This document shows positions 17,450-24,844 of a DNA stretch of 35,474 nucleotides, piece by piece. The DNA is taken from contig CANHJV010000019.1 in NCBI GenBank assembly GCA_947461225.1, forward strand, positions 1 through 35,474, written 5' to 3'. Below the pieces are notes generated by a model that worked only from the letters and a program-made list of their open reading frames with translations, did not search any database and had not been told where the DNA came from. The stretch is from Gemmatimonadota bacterium. Its GTDB lineage: Bacteria > Gemmatimonadota > Gemmatimonadetes > Gemmatimonadales > Gemmatimonadaceae. The translations under genes were made by a program, and so were the position numbers. The stretch's first letter is position 1. Every line of letters starts with the position of its first letter.

Positions 17450-19692
17450 CAGAACGCCTGGCCGAGGCCGAAGTGGAACGTGAGTCGAGAGAGTACACCG
17501 CGGCCGGTCGTCGGGCGGTATGTACTGGGGCACTCGAAAATGTCACTGGCGCGTGGATCGCTGATATCGCGCGGACTCGCGCAGAGAATGTCGCCGGTCG
17601 TGCCCTTGTTGTCGCCGGCGGTAAAGAACAGGGCCCGACCGGCCCGTGGCTCGTAGGGCTGATAGCCGACATCCATGCGGAAGGGGCCCAGCGGGGTCAC
17701 GACGCGCAGGCCGAGGCCGGGCGTTGCCCGAAGGTTGCCCCAGCGGAAACCTTCGGAATGCGTTTCCCACACATTGCCGGCGTCGACGAAGGCCGCGAAT
17801 TGCAGGTCTTCGGCGATGAAGCGGAATCCGCGACGCCACTCGAGATTGGCGACGACCATGGCGGTGCCGCCACGCGGCACGGCGCGATCGTAGCCGGCGC
17901 CATCTTTCACAACGACCACGCGTGCGCCGTTGGCGCCCACGGTGTCGAGCACGCTGGCGGCCGACACGACGTACACCAGCGGCCCCAGCAGATTCTGCTG
18001 GTAGCCACGCACCGAGTTCTGCCCGCCGGCGAAGATGCGCTCCTGCTGCGGGATCAACGGCGATCCATCAACGAGTTCGGCGCCAGGAGCAAACGCGCGC
18101 GACATCTGCACCCGCGTGCCGATCACGCCGCCCGCGAAGCGGAAGTAGGTGGACGCTTCTCCGGTGCCACGATAGAACGTGAGCGACTTGACGAGCGGCG
18201 AGAACGTCTGGCCGGCCCGGACATCGCCGCGCACGCGCGAACCGCGCGAGGGATCGACGGCATTGTTGGTACGATCGTGCGACGCGCTGGTGCTGAGAAT
18301 CCCGACGCTGCGACCAAACAGGGAGAGGACAAAGTCCTCCGGGCGGCACTGGCCGAATCGCGCGCACGACACGGCAGGATCGGTGATCGTCTTGCCGTTC
18401 TCGTACTGAAAGCCGGCGGTGCCAGCCGTGCGCGGCGTGAACTGCCGAGCGAGTTCGACGAGCGCACCGACCGTCGTTTCACGCAAGTACGCGAACGGTT
18501 CACCGCGACGCTCGCTGTACACCGTGAGCACCGGCTGGACGGGCCAGCCGAACAGGCGCGTATTCGACAGGGTCGATCCGACGTAGTAGTTCAGCTTTTC
18601 ACTGAACGGATCGAGCCGCAGCGCGCCGGAGCAGAGCGCGGGGGCGAAATCCGTTGGGGTGCCGACTCCGATCTTGGATGCGCGCGCCGAGAGCTCAACC
18701 CGACGACCAACACCGAGGAAGCCCCGGTCGGTGACGCGCCCTTGCATTCGGATGCAGTCCTGCGTGGCCCACCCCATGCCGACGCGAGCGGCGCGGGTCC
18801 GCGCTTCAGCGACGGCGACCTTGAGGTCCAGTACGCTGTCGCGGACGCCCGTCAGGGGTGTGAGGGTGTCGATCAACACCAGTCGAAAGGCTTCGGAGCG
18901 ATACAGATCGCGCTGCGCATCGAGGATGGCGCTGGCCTTGAACCGATCCCCCGAGCGGATCGAGACCAGGCGCGCCACGTCGGACGAGTCGACGCGCGCG
19001 CTCCCTTCCCGCAGTGGCTGGACCTCGATCTGCACGGTGCCGATCGACACCAGCTGGCCCACGGTGAAGCGCAGCGTCAGCGTCGCGCGTGCGGCGGCGG
19101 AATCGATGGCTACGCTACTCTGCGGGCGCGCGGCACGGGCGTAGCCCGCGTCCCGGAGGCGCGAGAGGACCTGATCGATCGTGGTGTCGACGCGCGTGCG
19201 ATCGAAGCGCTTATGCTCGAGGGCACGCAGCGGCGCGTCGAAGCCGCGCTTGCCGGCGGCGGCCTCGGGCAGTCCCTGGATCAGCACCGTGTCGAGGACC
19301 GCCTCGGGGCCCGGGGTGATCGCGAACAGCAGCCGCACCCCATTGCGACGACGATCGATGGTCGGGGTGACGGAGGCCTGAAACCACCCGACCTGCCGAT
19401 GCATGACGGCCAGGCGCAGGGCATCGCGGCGGAGTTCGAGCGAGTCGAGGCAGGGGGCGGCGCCAATGCGAAACCATCGCGTCTTCATCCCCGGCTCGCG
19501 CGAAACGATGCTGGCAGCGAGCGTGATCGCGTCAAACCGCGGACTGCCGGCAAACTTGACCGACCGCACGCGCTGGGTGACATCGCATCGGGACATGCGC
19601 TGCGCACTCGCGGACAGCGGCCAGAGCGCCGCCGCCATGATGAGCAGAGCGAAGGAAATCGAAGAAAGGGGGAATACGTGAGGGCGGCGCAT
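17449..19692 (-). CDS. BamA/TamA-family outer membrane protein
   Basis: A 747-residue Omp85-family protein with a signal peptide (MRRPHVFPLSS, hydrophobic core, ASAQ), POTRA-like repeats over about residues 25-370, and a D15-type 16-strand barrel in the C-terminal half. POTRA-type segments include VRSVKFAGSPRFDAITLAASI and LVSIGTVQIEVQPL. Barrel motifs include NSVRGYQQNLLGP, the conserved VRGY of BamA/TamA loop L6, and PLGPFRMDVGYQPYEPRAG. It ends in LTFHFGLGQAF, with the terminal Phe typical of outer-membrane barrels. Directly followed by the TamB-like gene, it most likely acts as the TamA partner rather than as the essential BamA. The ATG at 19692 was chosen because it begins the signal peptide; no clear Shine-Dalgarno precedes it. 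Confidence 0.92.
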   Translation of the reverse strand: MRRPHVFPLSSISFALLIMAAALWPLSASAQRMSRCDVTQRVRSVKFAGSPRFDAITLAASIVSREPGMKTRWFRIGAAPCLDSLELRRDALRLAVMHRQVGWFQASVTPTIDRRRNGVRLLFAITPGPEAVLDTVLIQGLPEAAAGKRGFDAPLRALEHKRFDRTRVDTTIDQVLSRLRDAGYARAARPQSSVAIDSAAARATLTLRFTVGQLVSIGTVQIEVQPLREGSARVDSSDVARLVSIRSGDRFKASAILDAQRDLYRSEAFRLVLIDTLTPLTGVRDSVLDLKVAVAEARTRAARVGMGWATQDCIRMQGRVTDRGFLGVGRRVELSARASKIGVGTPTDFAPALCSGALRLDPFSEKLNYYVGSTLSNTRLFGWPVQPVLTVYSERRGEPFAYLRETTVGALVELARQFTPRTAGTAGFQYENGKTITDPAVSCARFGQCRPEDFVLSLFGRSVGILSTSASHDRTNNAVDPSRGSRVRGDVRAGQTFSPLVKSLTFYRGTGEASTYFRFAGGVIGTRVQMSRAFAPGAELVDGSPLIPQQERIFAGGQNSVRGYQQNLLGPLVYVVSAASVLDTVGANGARVVVVKDGAGYDRAVPRGGTAMVVANLEWRRGFRFIAEDLQFAAFVDAGNVWETHSEGFRWGNLRATPGLGLRVVTPLGPFRMDVGYQPYEPRAGRALFFTAGDNKGTTGDILCASPRDISDPRASDIFECPSTYRPTTGRGVLSRLTFHFGLGQAF

Positions 19693-19752
19693 GCGTCTAG
19701 AGAATGTAATTCGAGGCCGTTTCCGCGCCTCGCAGCCGGCCCCCACGTTTCG

Positions 19753-19774
19753 GTTGGTGCGCCAGCGCACCAAC
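19753..19774. promoter_or_regulatory. 22-bp palindrome between divergent tamA-like and Rieske operons
   Basis: Perfect 10-bp arms gttggtgcgc / gcgcaccaac around a 2-base centre. It lies about 60 bases before the tamA-like ATG and about 118 bases before the ATG at 19892. The size and symmetry suit a dimeric repressor operator; a hairpin in RNA is also possible. Confidence 0.5.
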
Positions 19775-19891
19775 GGGACTGACGAGGACTGGGGAACGTG
19801 CTCGCCGCGGTGTTCACCGTTCATAGACTGTTCATCACGCCGGACTAGATTCCAGCAGCGAGTTCTTTCCGTCATCCATTGGAGCGCCTGC

Positions 19892-20506
19892 ATGATCCCG
19901 ATCACCGACGTTGCCGTTGGCTTTCTCATGGCGTGGCAGACCGCTGTGACTCCCGGGCCGGTGCCCCTCGCCCTGCCGGTGGACTCCCTCCCGCAGCCGC
20001 GGGCGGCCACCGTCGCGCAGCCGGTCGGACTGACGATGCTCTCTGCGGATACCGTGCCACGCGTTCGCCGCAAGGCGGTCGTGTACAGCGATGGGTACGC
20101 CACGCGCGTGCGCATCCACAAGATGCTGAGCTGGGGAATGATTCCGTTGTTCGCGGCGTCCTACTTCTCGGGCGACCAGCTGCTCGAGAACGGCACCGAC
20201 GCCCCCGCGTGGGCGCGCACCATGCACGGTCCGGCCGCCACGGGGAGCGCCATCCTGTTCGGCGCGAACACCGTGACCGGCGGGTGGAACCTCTGGGAAG
20301 GGCGAAAGGATCCCAATGGGCGCACCCGCCGCATCCTCCATAGCGTGCTCTTCACCGCGGCGAGCGGCGGGTTCGCCTACGCCGGGACGAAGCTCGCAGA
20401 CGACGCCGAGCAAGACCTGAACGCGCGTCGCAAGCATCGCAACGTGGCGATCGGTTCTATGGGTGTTTCGACCGTGAGCTGGCTGATCATGTTGATCGGC
20501 AACTGA
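19892..20506 (+). CDS. Four-helix membrane protein with one His per helix (possible heme b)
   Basis: A 204-residue protein of unrecognised name. After a 60-residue N-terminal region with a weak signal-like start come four hydrophobic segments, each opened by a histidine. These are H76 in RIHKMLSWGMIPLF, H112 in RTMHGPAATGSAILFG, H150 in RILHSVLFTAASGG and H182 in KHRNVAIGSMGVSTVSW. Four helices with four such His residues recall diheme cytochrome b-like folds (inference). The motif WNLWEGRKDPNGRTRR joins helices 2 and 3. I chose the ATG at 19892 because GGAG lies seven bases ahead; the longer frame from 19691 has no signal and crosses the promoter region. It begins a same-strand run with a second membrane protein and two Rieske proteins, which supports an electron-transfer role. 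Confidence 0.8.
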   Translation: MIPITDVAVGFLMAWQTAVTPGPVPLALPVDSLPQPRAATVAQPVGLTMLSADTVPRVRRKAVVYSDGYATRVRIHKMLSWGMIPLFAASYFSGDQLLENGTDAPAWARTMHGPAATGSAILFGANTVTGGWNLWEGRKDPNGRTRRILHSVLFTAASGGFAYAGTKLADDAEQDLNARRKHRNVAIGSMGVSTVSWLIMLIGN

Positions 20507-20530
20507 CCCTTCTCCCGCCAACGCCACCCG

Positions 20531-21061
20531 ATGCTTGAAACGCTGACGACCCTGCTCCTCCCCTGGTCGGAACTCTATGCCGACAGCGCTTGGATTCCCA
20601 CCACGGTCCTTGCCGTGCACGTACTGGCGCTCTTCGCTGGCGGCGGCATCGCGATCGCCGCGGATCGTCGCGTGCTGCGGTCCACTCCGGGCACGCGCGA
20701 GGCATATCAGGCGGCGGCGGAAGATCTGCGCGGCACGCACGCCATCGTGATCGGTTCGCTCGCACTGATGGTGGTGAGCGGCGTCGCATTGGCGACGTCC
20801 GACATCGGGACCTTTGCCGTCTCGAAAGTGTTTTGGGCTAAGATGGCGACGTTTACGGTGCTCATCGCAAACGGCGCCTTCATGCGGCGTACGGAATCGC
20901 GGGTGCTCACCGCGGCGACTGATGCCGGTGTGGCGATCGATCAGACGACCCAGTGGCCAAGTCCACACCTGCCGTGGGCCGTCCTGAAGCGATCGGCGAC
21001 GGTGAGCCTGGTGTCGTGGTTCCTCGTCGTCCTACTGGGTGTCGTGCTCTCCGATATCTAA
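20531..21061 (+). CDS. Four-TM integral membrane protein in the Rieske cluster
   Basis: A 176-residue membrane protein, not recognised. Four hydrophobic stretches are visible: about 24-44 (TTVLAVHVLALFAGGGIAIA), 69-89 (THAIVIGSLALMVVSGVAL), 98-117 (FWAKMATFTVLIANGAF) and 156-173 (ATVSLVSWFLVVLLGVVL). H30 lies in helix 1 and H70 at the start of helix 2, with H146 just before helix 4. Two such helices could ligate one heme b, but this is inference. It follows the first membrane gene by 24 bases and precedes the first Rieske gene by 39, all in the same direction. No Shine-Dalgarno is obvious before the ATG at 20531. Alternatively it may be a quinone-site or structural subunit. Confidence 0.82.
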   Translation: MLETLTTLLLPWSELYADSAWIPTTVLAVHVLALFAGGGIAIAADRRVLRSTPGTREAYQAAAEDLRGTHAIVIGSLALMVVSGVALATSDIGTFAVSKVFWAKMATFTVLIANGAFMRRTESRVLTAATDAGVAIDQTTQWPSPHLPWAVLKRSATVSLVSWFLVVLLGVVLSDI

Positions 21062-21100
21062 GGTTACTTCCCTGTCCCTTTCGCCACGGAACGCCGTCGT

Positions 21101-21589
21101 ATGACTGATTCCCCATCGCCCTGCACCGGCTGTTCGGGACGCCGAGATTTCCTGCGCACGGCCCTCACGGGCGCGGCGTCCATCGCGGCCCTCTCCGCCC
21201 TCGGTCCGGTCAACGCGATCGCTGCGATCGCCCCTCGCACCCCGGGTGGCGCCGTGCGCTACGCGTTGCCGGCAGCCGATGGCGTGTCGATCGACAGCGC
21301 CAACGAGGTGATTCTCTGTCGCTCCAACGGCGACGTCTTCGCGTTCGCGCTGTCGTGCCCGCACCAGAACACGGCGCTGAAAACCATGCCCAAGAATGCC
21401 GGCTTTCAGTGCCCGCGCCACAAGTCGAAGTACCTGCCGAATGGGACATTCGTGAGCGGGCGCGCCACGCGGAACATGGACCGGTTGCAGATCACGCGCG
21501 ACGGCGCGCAGATCGTCGTGGACCCGGACATCGCGTTCGAGAGCGACGTCGACCCGGCGAAGTGGGCGGCGGCATTGGTCAAGGTCTGA
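21101..21589 (+). CDS. Tat-exported Rieske 2Fe-2S protein
   Basis: A 162-residue Rieske iron-sulfur protein. The cluster ligands are Cys86/His88 in CPHQNTALK and Cys104/His107 in CPRHKSKY. The disulfide cysteines of bc1-type Rieske proteins are absent, which usually means a lower potential. The N-terminus has a twin-arginine motif RRDFLR followed by a hydrophobic stretch to about residue 44. It should therefore be exported folded and either released or kept by its uncleaved helix. Before the twin arginines is a CTGCSG motif, echoed in the next gene. It probably shuttles electrons with the two membrane proteins upstream (inference from context). It is unlikely to be a dioxygenase ferredoxin, because it is exported and no oxygenase is nearby. 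Confidence 0.92.
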   Translation: MTDSPSPCTGCSGRRDFLRTALTGAASIAALSALGPVNAIAAIAPRTPGGAVRYALPAADGVSIDSANEVILCRSNGDVFAFALSCPHQNTALKTMPKNAGFQCPRHKSKYLPNGTFVSGRATRNMDRLQITRDGAQIVVDPDIAFESDVDPAKWAAALVKV

Positions 21590-21627
21590 GCCAGTCCGGC
21601 CAGATCACTTCTCTACACGGGGGCATC

Positions 21628-22080
21628 ATGTCTGACTGCACGAACTGCCGGGGCGCCGGCGTGAACCGACGGGCGTTTCTGGCCACGAGTTCGGCGCTGG
21701 CGATCACCGCCGTCCTGGCCGCCTGCGGTAGCGACAGCGAGGAGGGTTCCACGATGACCGGGCCGCGCAACGTGAACGCGACCGTGACGCTGGCCAACTA
21801 CGCCGCCCTCGGCACCGTCGGCGGGATCGCCGTGATCAGCGGCGCGGGTACCCCCATCGCCGTGGTGCGCGCCTCCGCGACCCAGTACCGGGCGTTTTCG
21901 CTGATCTGCCCGCATGCCGGCACCACCGTCGCGATCAGCGGCACGGGCTTCCGTTGCCCGAACCATGGCGCCACGTTCAATGCGAGCGGCGCGTGGACCG
22001 GTGGCGAGCGAACCACCGGTCTGTTCGAATTCACCGTCGCCTCGAATACCACCGCCGGCACCATCACGATTATCTCCTGA
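21628..22080 (+). CDS. Tat-exported Rieske 2Fe-2S lipoprotein
   Basis: A 150-residue second Rieske protein. Ligands are Cys94/His96 in CPHAGTT and Cys110/His113 in CPNHGATF; again no disulfide pair. The N-terminus has CTNCRG, then NRRAFLATSSALAITAVLAAC. This combines a twin-arginine motif with a lipobox whose Cys33 would be lipidated, so it is probably a membrane-anchored, Tat-exported lipoprotein. I chose the ATG at 21628 because the longer reading from 21355 overlaps the previous Rieske gene, and a G-rich stretch (cggggg) lies just ahead. It starts 38 bases after the first Rieske gene. The two Rieske proteins have different ligand loops and are not a simple recent duplication. Confidence 0.92.
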   Translation: MSDCTNCRGAGVNRRAFLATSSALAITAVLAACGSDSEEGSTMTGPRNVNATVTLANYAALGTVGGIAVISGAGTPIAVVRASATQYRAFSLICPHAGTTVAISGTGFRCPNHGATFNASGAWTGGERTTGLFEFTVASNTTAGTITIIS

Positions 22081-22084
22081 CGTC

Positions 22085-23425
22085 ATGCCCACACTCGTTT
22101 CGCCTCGCAGCGCCGGCACCACGATCCCGGCGCTGTTGTCGTTTCTGACCCTCTCGCTGGCGTCGCCGAGCATCGGCCACGCGCAGCAGCCGAAGGGCGC
22201 CGCCAAGGCCGCGGCCAAGGCCACGCCGACTGAGGCGGCACTCGATCGCCTCGCCAAGCAGCCGGTCATGGTGAAGGCCATGGCCGCCCTGCAGTCCGAG
22301 AACGAGTGGACGCTGACCGAACAGGCCGCGCTCTGCGAGATTCCGGCGCCGCCGTTTAAAGAAGCGGCGCGCGCCGCGGCGTTCCGCGACAAGCTCGCCG
22401 CCCTGGGCGTACAGAAGCTGCGCATCGACCGCGAAGGAAACGTGATCGGTGAGATCACGGGCACCGGGCCAGGACCGACGCTCGTGTTGAGCGGTCACCT
22501 GGACACCGTGTTCCCCGAAGGGACGAATGTGACGGTGAAGCGCGAGGGGACCAAGCTCACCGCCCCCGGCATCGGTGACGACTGCCGTGGATTGGCGGCG
22601 GTGCTGGCCACCACACGGCAGATCACCGCCAACAAGATCCCGTTCGCCGGCCGGATTCTGGTGGTCGGCACCATGGGTGAGGAAGGCCCGGGTAATCTGC
22701 GCGGCGTGCGGGCGCTGTTCAGCGGCCCGCTCAAGGATTCGATCGACATGTTCATCTCGATCGACGGCACCGGCTTCGGTATCACGAACGGCGCCGTGGG
22801 CAGCAATCGCTATCGCGTGTCCTACAAGGGCCCGGGCGGGCACAGCTACGGCGCGTTCGGCATGCCGAATCCGATTCACGCCATGGGCCGTGCGATCGCG
22901 AAGATTGCCGATCTCGAAGCGTCGTCGAACCCGAAGGTCACCTTCAACGTCGGTCTCGTGTCCGGCGGCACGTCGGTGAACTCCATCTCGGCCGAAGGCG
23001 TGATGGACATCGACCTGCGGAGTGAATCGGCGGCCGCGTTGGCCGACATCGACGCCCGCTTGCAGACGGCGCTGCGTCAGGCCCTCGCCGAAGAGAAGGC
23101 GCGCTGGCCCAAGTCGACCGTGCCGCTGGCGCTGGTGATCGACACGACCGGCCTGCGTCCAGCCGGCACGACGGCAGACACCTCGTTCATCGTGCGCACC
23201 TCGTTGGCCGCGGCCCGTACGATGAACGTGTATGCCCCGCTCACGATTTCGAGCACGGACGCGAACATCCCGATTTCCAAGGGCATCGCCGCGGTGACGC
23301 TCGATGGCGGCGGCGTGGGCCGCGGTGCGCACTCGCTTGACGAGTCGTACGACGATCGCACCGACGGCTACAAAGGCCCGCAGTGGATTCTGTTGGTCGT
23401 GATCGGCCTGCTAACCACACGCTAA
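22085..23425 (+). CDS. Secreted M20-family metallopeptidase
   Basis: A 446-residue M20/M25/M40 family di-zinc peptidase with a signal peptide (residues 1-33, ending GHAQQ), so it probably acts in the periplasm. Zinc-site motifs: SGHLDTVF (His138, Asp140), APGIGDDCRG (Asp165) and GTMGEEGPG (catalytic Glu199 and ligand Glu200). A C-terminal His lies in GRGAHSLDES. Dimerisation-domain features follow the lid around SYKGPGGHSYGAFGMPNP. The closest group by motif is the peptidase T-like branch, which takes di- or tripeptides. The ATG at 22085 is four bases after the Rieske lipoprotein stop, so it is cotranscribed, but its role in that module is unclear. Its stop overlaps gluQ on the other strand by four bases. 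Confidence 0.92.
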   Translation: MPTLVSPRSAGTTIPALLSFLTLSLASPSIGHAQQPKGAAKAAAKATPTEAALDRLAKQPVMVKAMAALQSENEWTLTEQAALCEIPAPPFKEAARAAAFRDKLAALGVQKLRIDREGNVIGEITGTGPGPTLVLSGHLDTVFPEGTNVTVKREGTKLTAPGIGDDCRGLAAVLATTRQITANKIPFAGRILVVGTMGEEGPGNLRGVRALFSGPLKDSIDMFISIDGTGFGITNGAVGSNRYRVSYKGPGGHSYGAFGMPNPIHAMGRAIAKIADLEASSNPKVTFNVGLVSGGTSVNSISAEGVMDIDLRSESAAALADIDARLQTALRQALAEEKARWPKSTVPLALVIDTTGLRPAGTTADTSFIVRTSLAAARTMNVYAPLTISSTDANIPISKGIAAVTLDGGGVGRGAHSLDESYDDRTDGYKGPQWILLVVIGLLTTR

Positions 23426-24318
23426 CGAAAAAGCGCCGGCAGCTCGTCGATCGACAGATCACGCGCTGCCGGCAGTAGTCCCGCCAGGAACGCCGCCTCA
23501 CCGAGCAACGCCTCCGCGTAGGCACCGGCCGCCCGGCGCTCGCGAATGGATGTATCGTGATTGGCCTTGCTGAGTTTACGACCATCCGCATGCACGAGCA
23601 GCGGATGATGCCACCACTGCAGTGGCCGCTCACGACCCAGCAGTGCGGCCAGACGCAGCTGTCGGCCCGTACTGGCCAGCAGGTCCTCGCCGCGTATCAC
23701 GACGTCGATGTCGTGCGCCATGTCATCGACGACGACGGCGAATTGATACGTCCACTGGCCGTGTCGATCGCGCACAAGCAGGTCGCCGCACTGCGCTGCG
23801 GGTGACTGCCGCATCGGGCCCAGTCGCCGATCATCGAACGGGATGACGCCGTCGACCATGCGCACCCGACGCGCCAGCGATTCGCCAGCGGTATGCCGAG
23901 CGTCTCGACACGTACCCGGATAGCGGGGCTCCTCCCCCGCGGCATGCGGCACGTGTCGCGCGACATCGCGTCGGGTGCAGGTGCACACGTACGTGAGGTC
24001 GCGGGCACTCAGGGCGGCGAGGACGGCGGCGTAGCGGGCCTCGTTCTCCGACTGTCGCTGTGGATGCGGCTGGCCGTGTGGCGCCGCGCGAAAACTGTCG
24101 GTGCGGCCGATGTCCGGCACGAAGCCGAGCCAGTCGAGGTCATCGAGCAGCGCGTCTTCGTATTCACGGCGGCACCGCGTGCGATCGTGGTCCTCGATGC
24201 GCAGCAGGACCTCGCCGCCGAACGCCCGCGCGATGCCCCACACGTGGATCGCGTTGACGATGTGGCCGAGGTGCAAATACCCGGTCGGTGCCGGCGCGAA
24301 GCGGGTGCGCCACGCCAC
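23422..24318 (-). CDS. gluQ: Glutamyl-Q tRNA(Asp) synthetase
   Basis: A 298-residue truncated glutamyl-tRNA synthetase paralogue that attaches glutamate to queuosine at the anticodon of tRNA(Asp). Seen: the HIGH-type HLGH at residues 16-19, the KMSKS-type KLSKANHD at 248-255, and zinc-ligand cysteines in CTC (112, 114) with YPGTC (Cys137). The anticodon-binding C-terminal domain of GltX is absent, which is the mark of GluQ. It begins with GTG three bases after the stop of the pseudopilin gene, so the two are coupled. Within the window there is no queuosine-synthesis gene. Family assignment is firm. Confidence 0.94.
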   Translation of the reverse strand: MAWRTRFAPAPTGYLHLGHIVNAIHVWGIARAFGGEVLLRIEDHDRTRCRREYEDALLDDLDWLGFVPDIGRTDSFRAAPHGQPHPQRQSENEARYAAVLAALSARDLTYVCTCTRRDVARHVPHAAGEEPRYPGTCRDARHTAGESLARRVRMVDGVIPFDDRRLGPMRQSPAAQCGDLLVRDRHGQWTYQFAVVVDDMAHDIDVVIRGEDLLASTGRQLRLAALLGRERPLQWWHHPLLVHADGRKLSKANHDTSIRERRAAGAYAEALLGEAAFLAGLLPAARDLSIDELPALFR

Positions 24319-24321
24319 GGG

Positions 24322-24759
24322 CTACTTCCAGCTGGTGACGTCGGCGTTGTCGCCTTCGCCGCCGGGCTGACCGTCGGCGCCGTATGTGAGCAGATCGTAG
24401 CTGGCCGGATTCACCTTGCCGGGCGCGACATACAGGTACGGACGGCCCCATGGATCAACGGGGACCGGCTTGCGCAGGTACGGCTCCGTCCAGCCACTGG
24501 GCGGATCGATCGCCGGCTTCTGCCAGAGCGCGGCAAGCCCCTGCGTGGTGGTCGGGTACCGACCATTGTCGAGCCGATAGCCGTCGAGCGCCGTGCCGAA
24601 GCTCTCGATCTGCGCTTTGGCCGTCGCCACCCGGGCGTCGTTCACATTGCGAAAGAGACTGGGCGCCACGAAGGTGGCGAGCACGGCGATCACGACGATC
24701 ACCACCAGCACTTCGATCAGCGTAAAGGCACGCCGGGAGGGTAACGGGCATCGCTTCAT
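24322..24759 (-). CDS. GspG-type major pseudopilin
   Basis: A 145-residue type II secretion pseudopilin. The prepilin motif RRA/FTLIEVLVV begins at residue 12, with Glu at +5 and a hydrophobic helix to about 32. The C-terminal region has the GspG calcium-loop pattern YDLLTYGADGQPGGEGDNADVTSW and the conserved PWGRPY and RYPTTTQGLAAL. An oddity is Ala rather than Gly before the cut site. Type II secretion genes normally form an operon, yet none adjoins it here. It could serve a dispersed secretion system or another type IV-pilus-like machine. The ATG at 24759 was chosen because a GGAGAG sequence lies about 12 bases ahead and it starts a normal leader. The longer frame from 24879 has no leader. 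Confidence 0.9.
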   Translation of the reverse strand: MKRCPLPSRRAFTLIEVLVVIVVIAVLATFVAPSLFRNVNDARVATAKAQIESFGTALDGYRLDNGRYPTTTQGLAALWQKPAIDPPSGWTEPYLRKPVPVDPWGRPYLYVAPGKVNPASYDLLTYGADGQPGGEGDNADVTSWK

Positions 24760-24817
24760 GGCGTTGGAAGCTCTCCGCCGAGCGCGCACGTGGCAACTCC
24801 CAGGCGAGATCAGCGTC

Positions 24818-24833
24818 GATCCCCGAGGGGATC
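24818..24833. other. Short perfect palindrome between SH3 and gspG genes
   Basis: gatcccc / ggggatc arms with a 2-base centre, in the 85 bases between the two minus-strand genes. No T tract follows, so a terminator role is weak. Confidence 0.3.
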
Positions 24834-24844
24834 CGGACGCGCCA

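Noticed and set aside
17473-19782. 769-codon plus-strand frame opposite the tamA-like gene
   Set aside because: Shadow of a clear Omp85 gene; composition is Arg/Gly/Ala/His-rich with no motif or signal.
22070-23332. 420-codon minus-strand frame opposite the M20 peptidase
   Set aside because: His/Arg/Gly-rich shadow with no motif; the plus strand carries all zinc-site residues.
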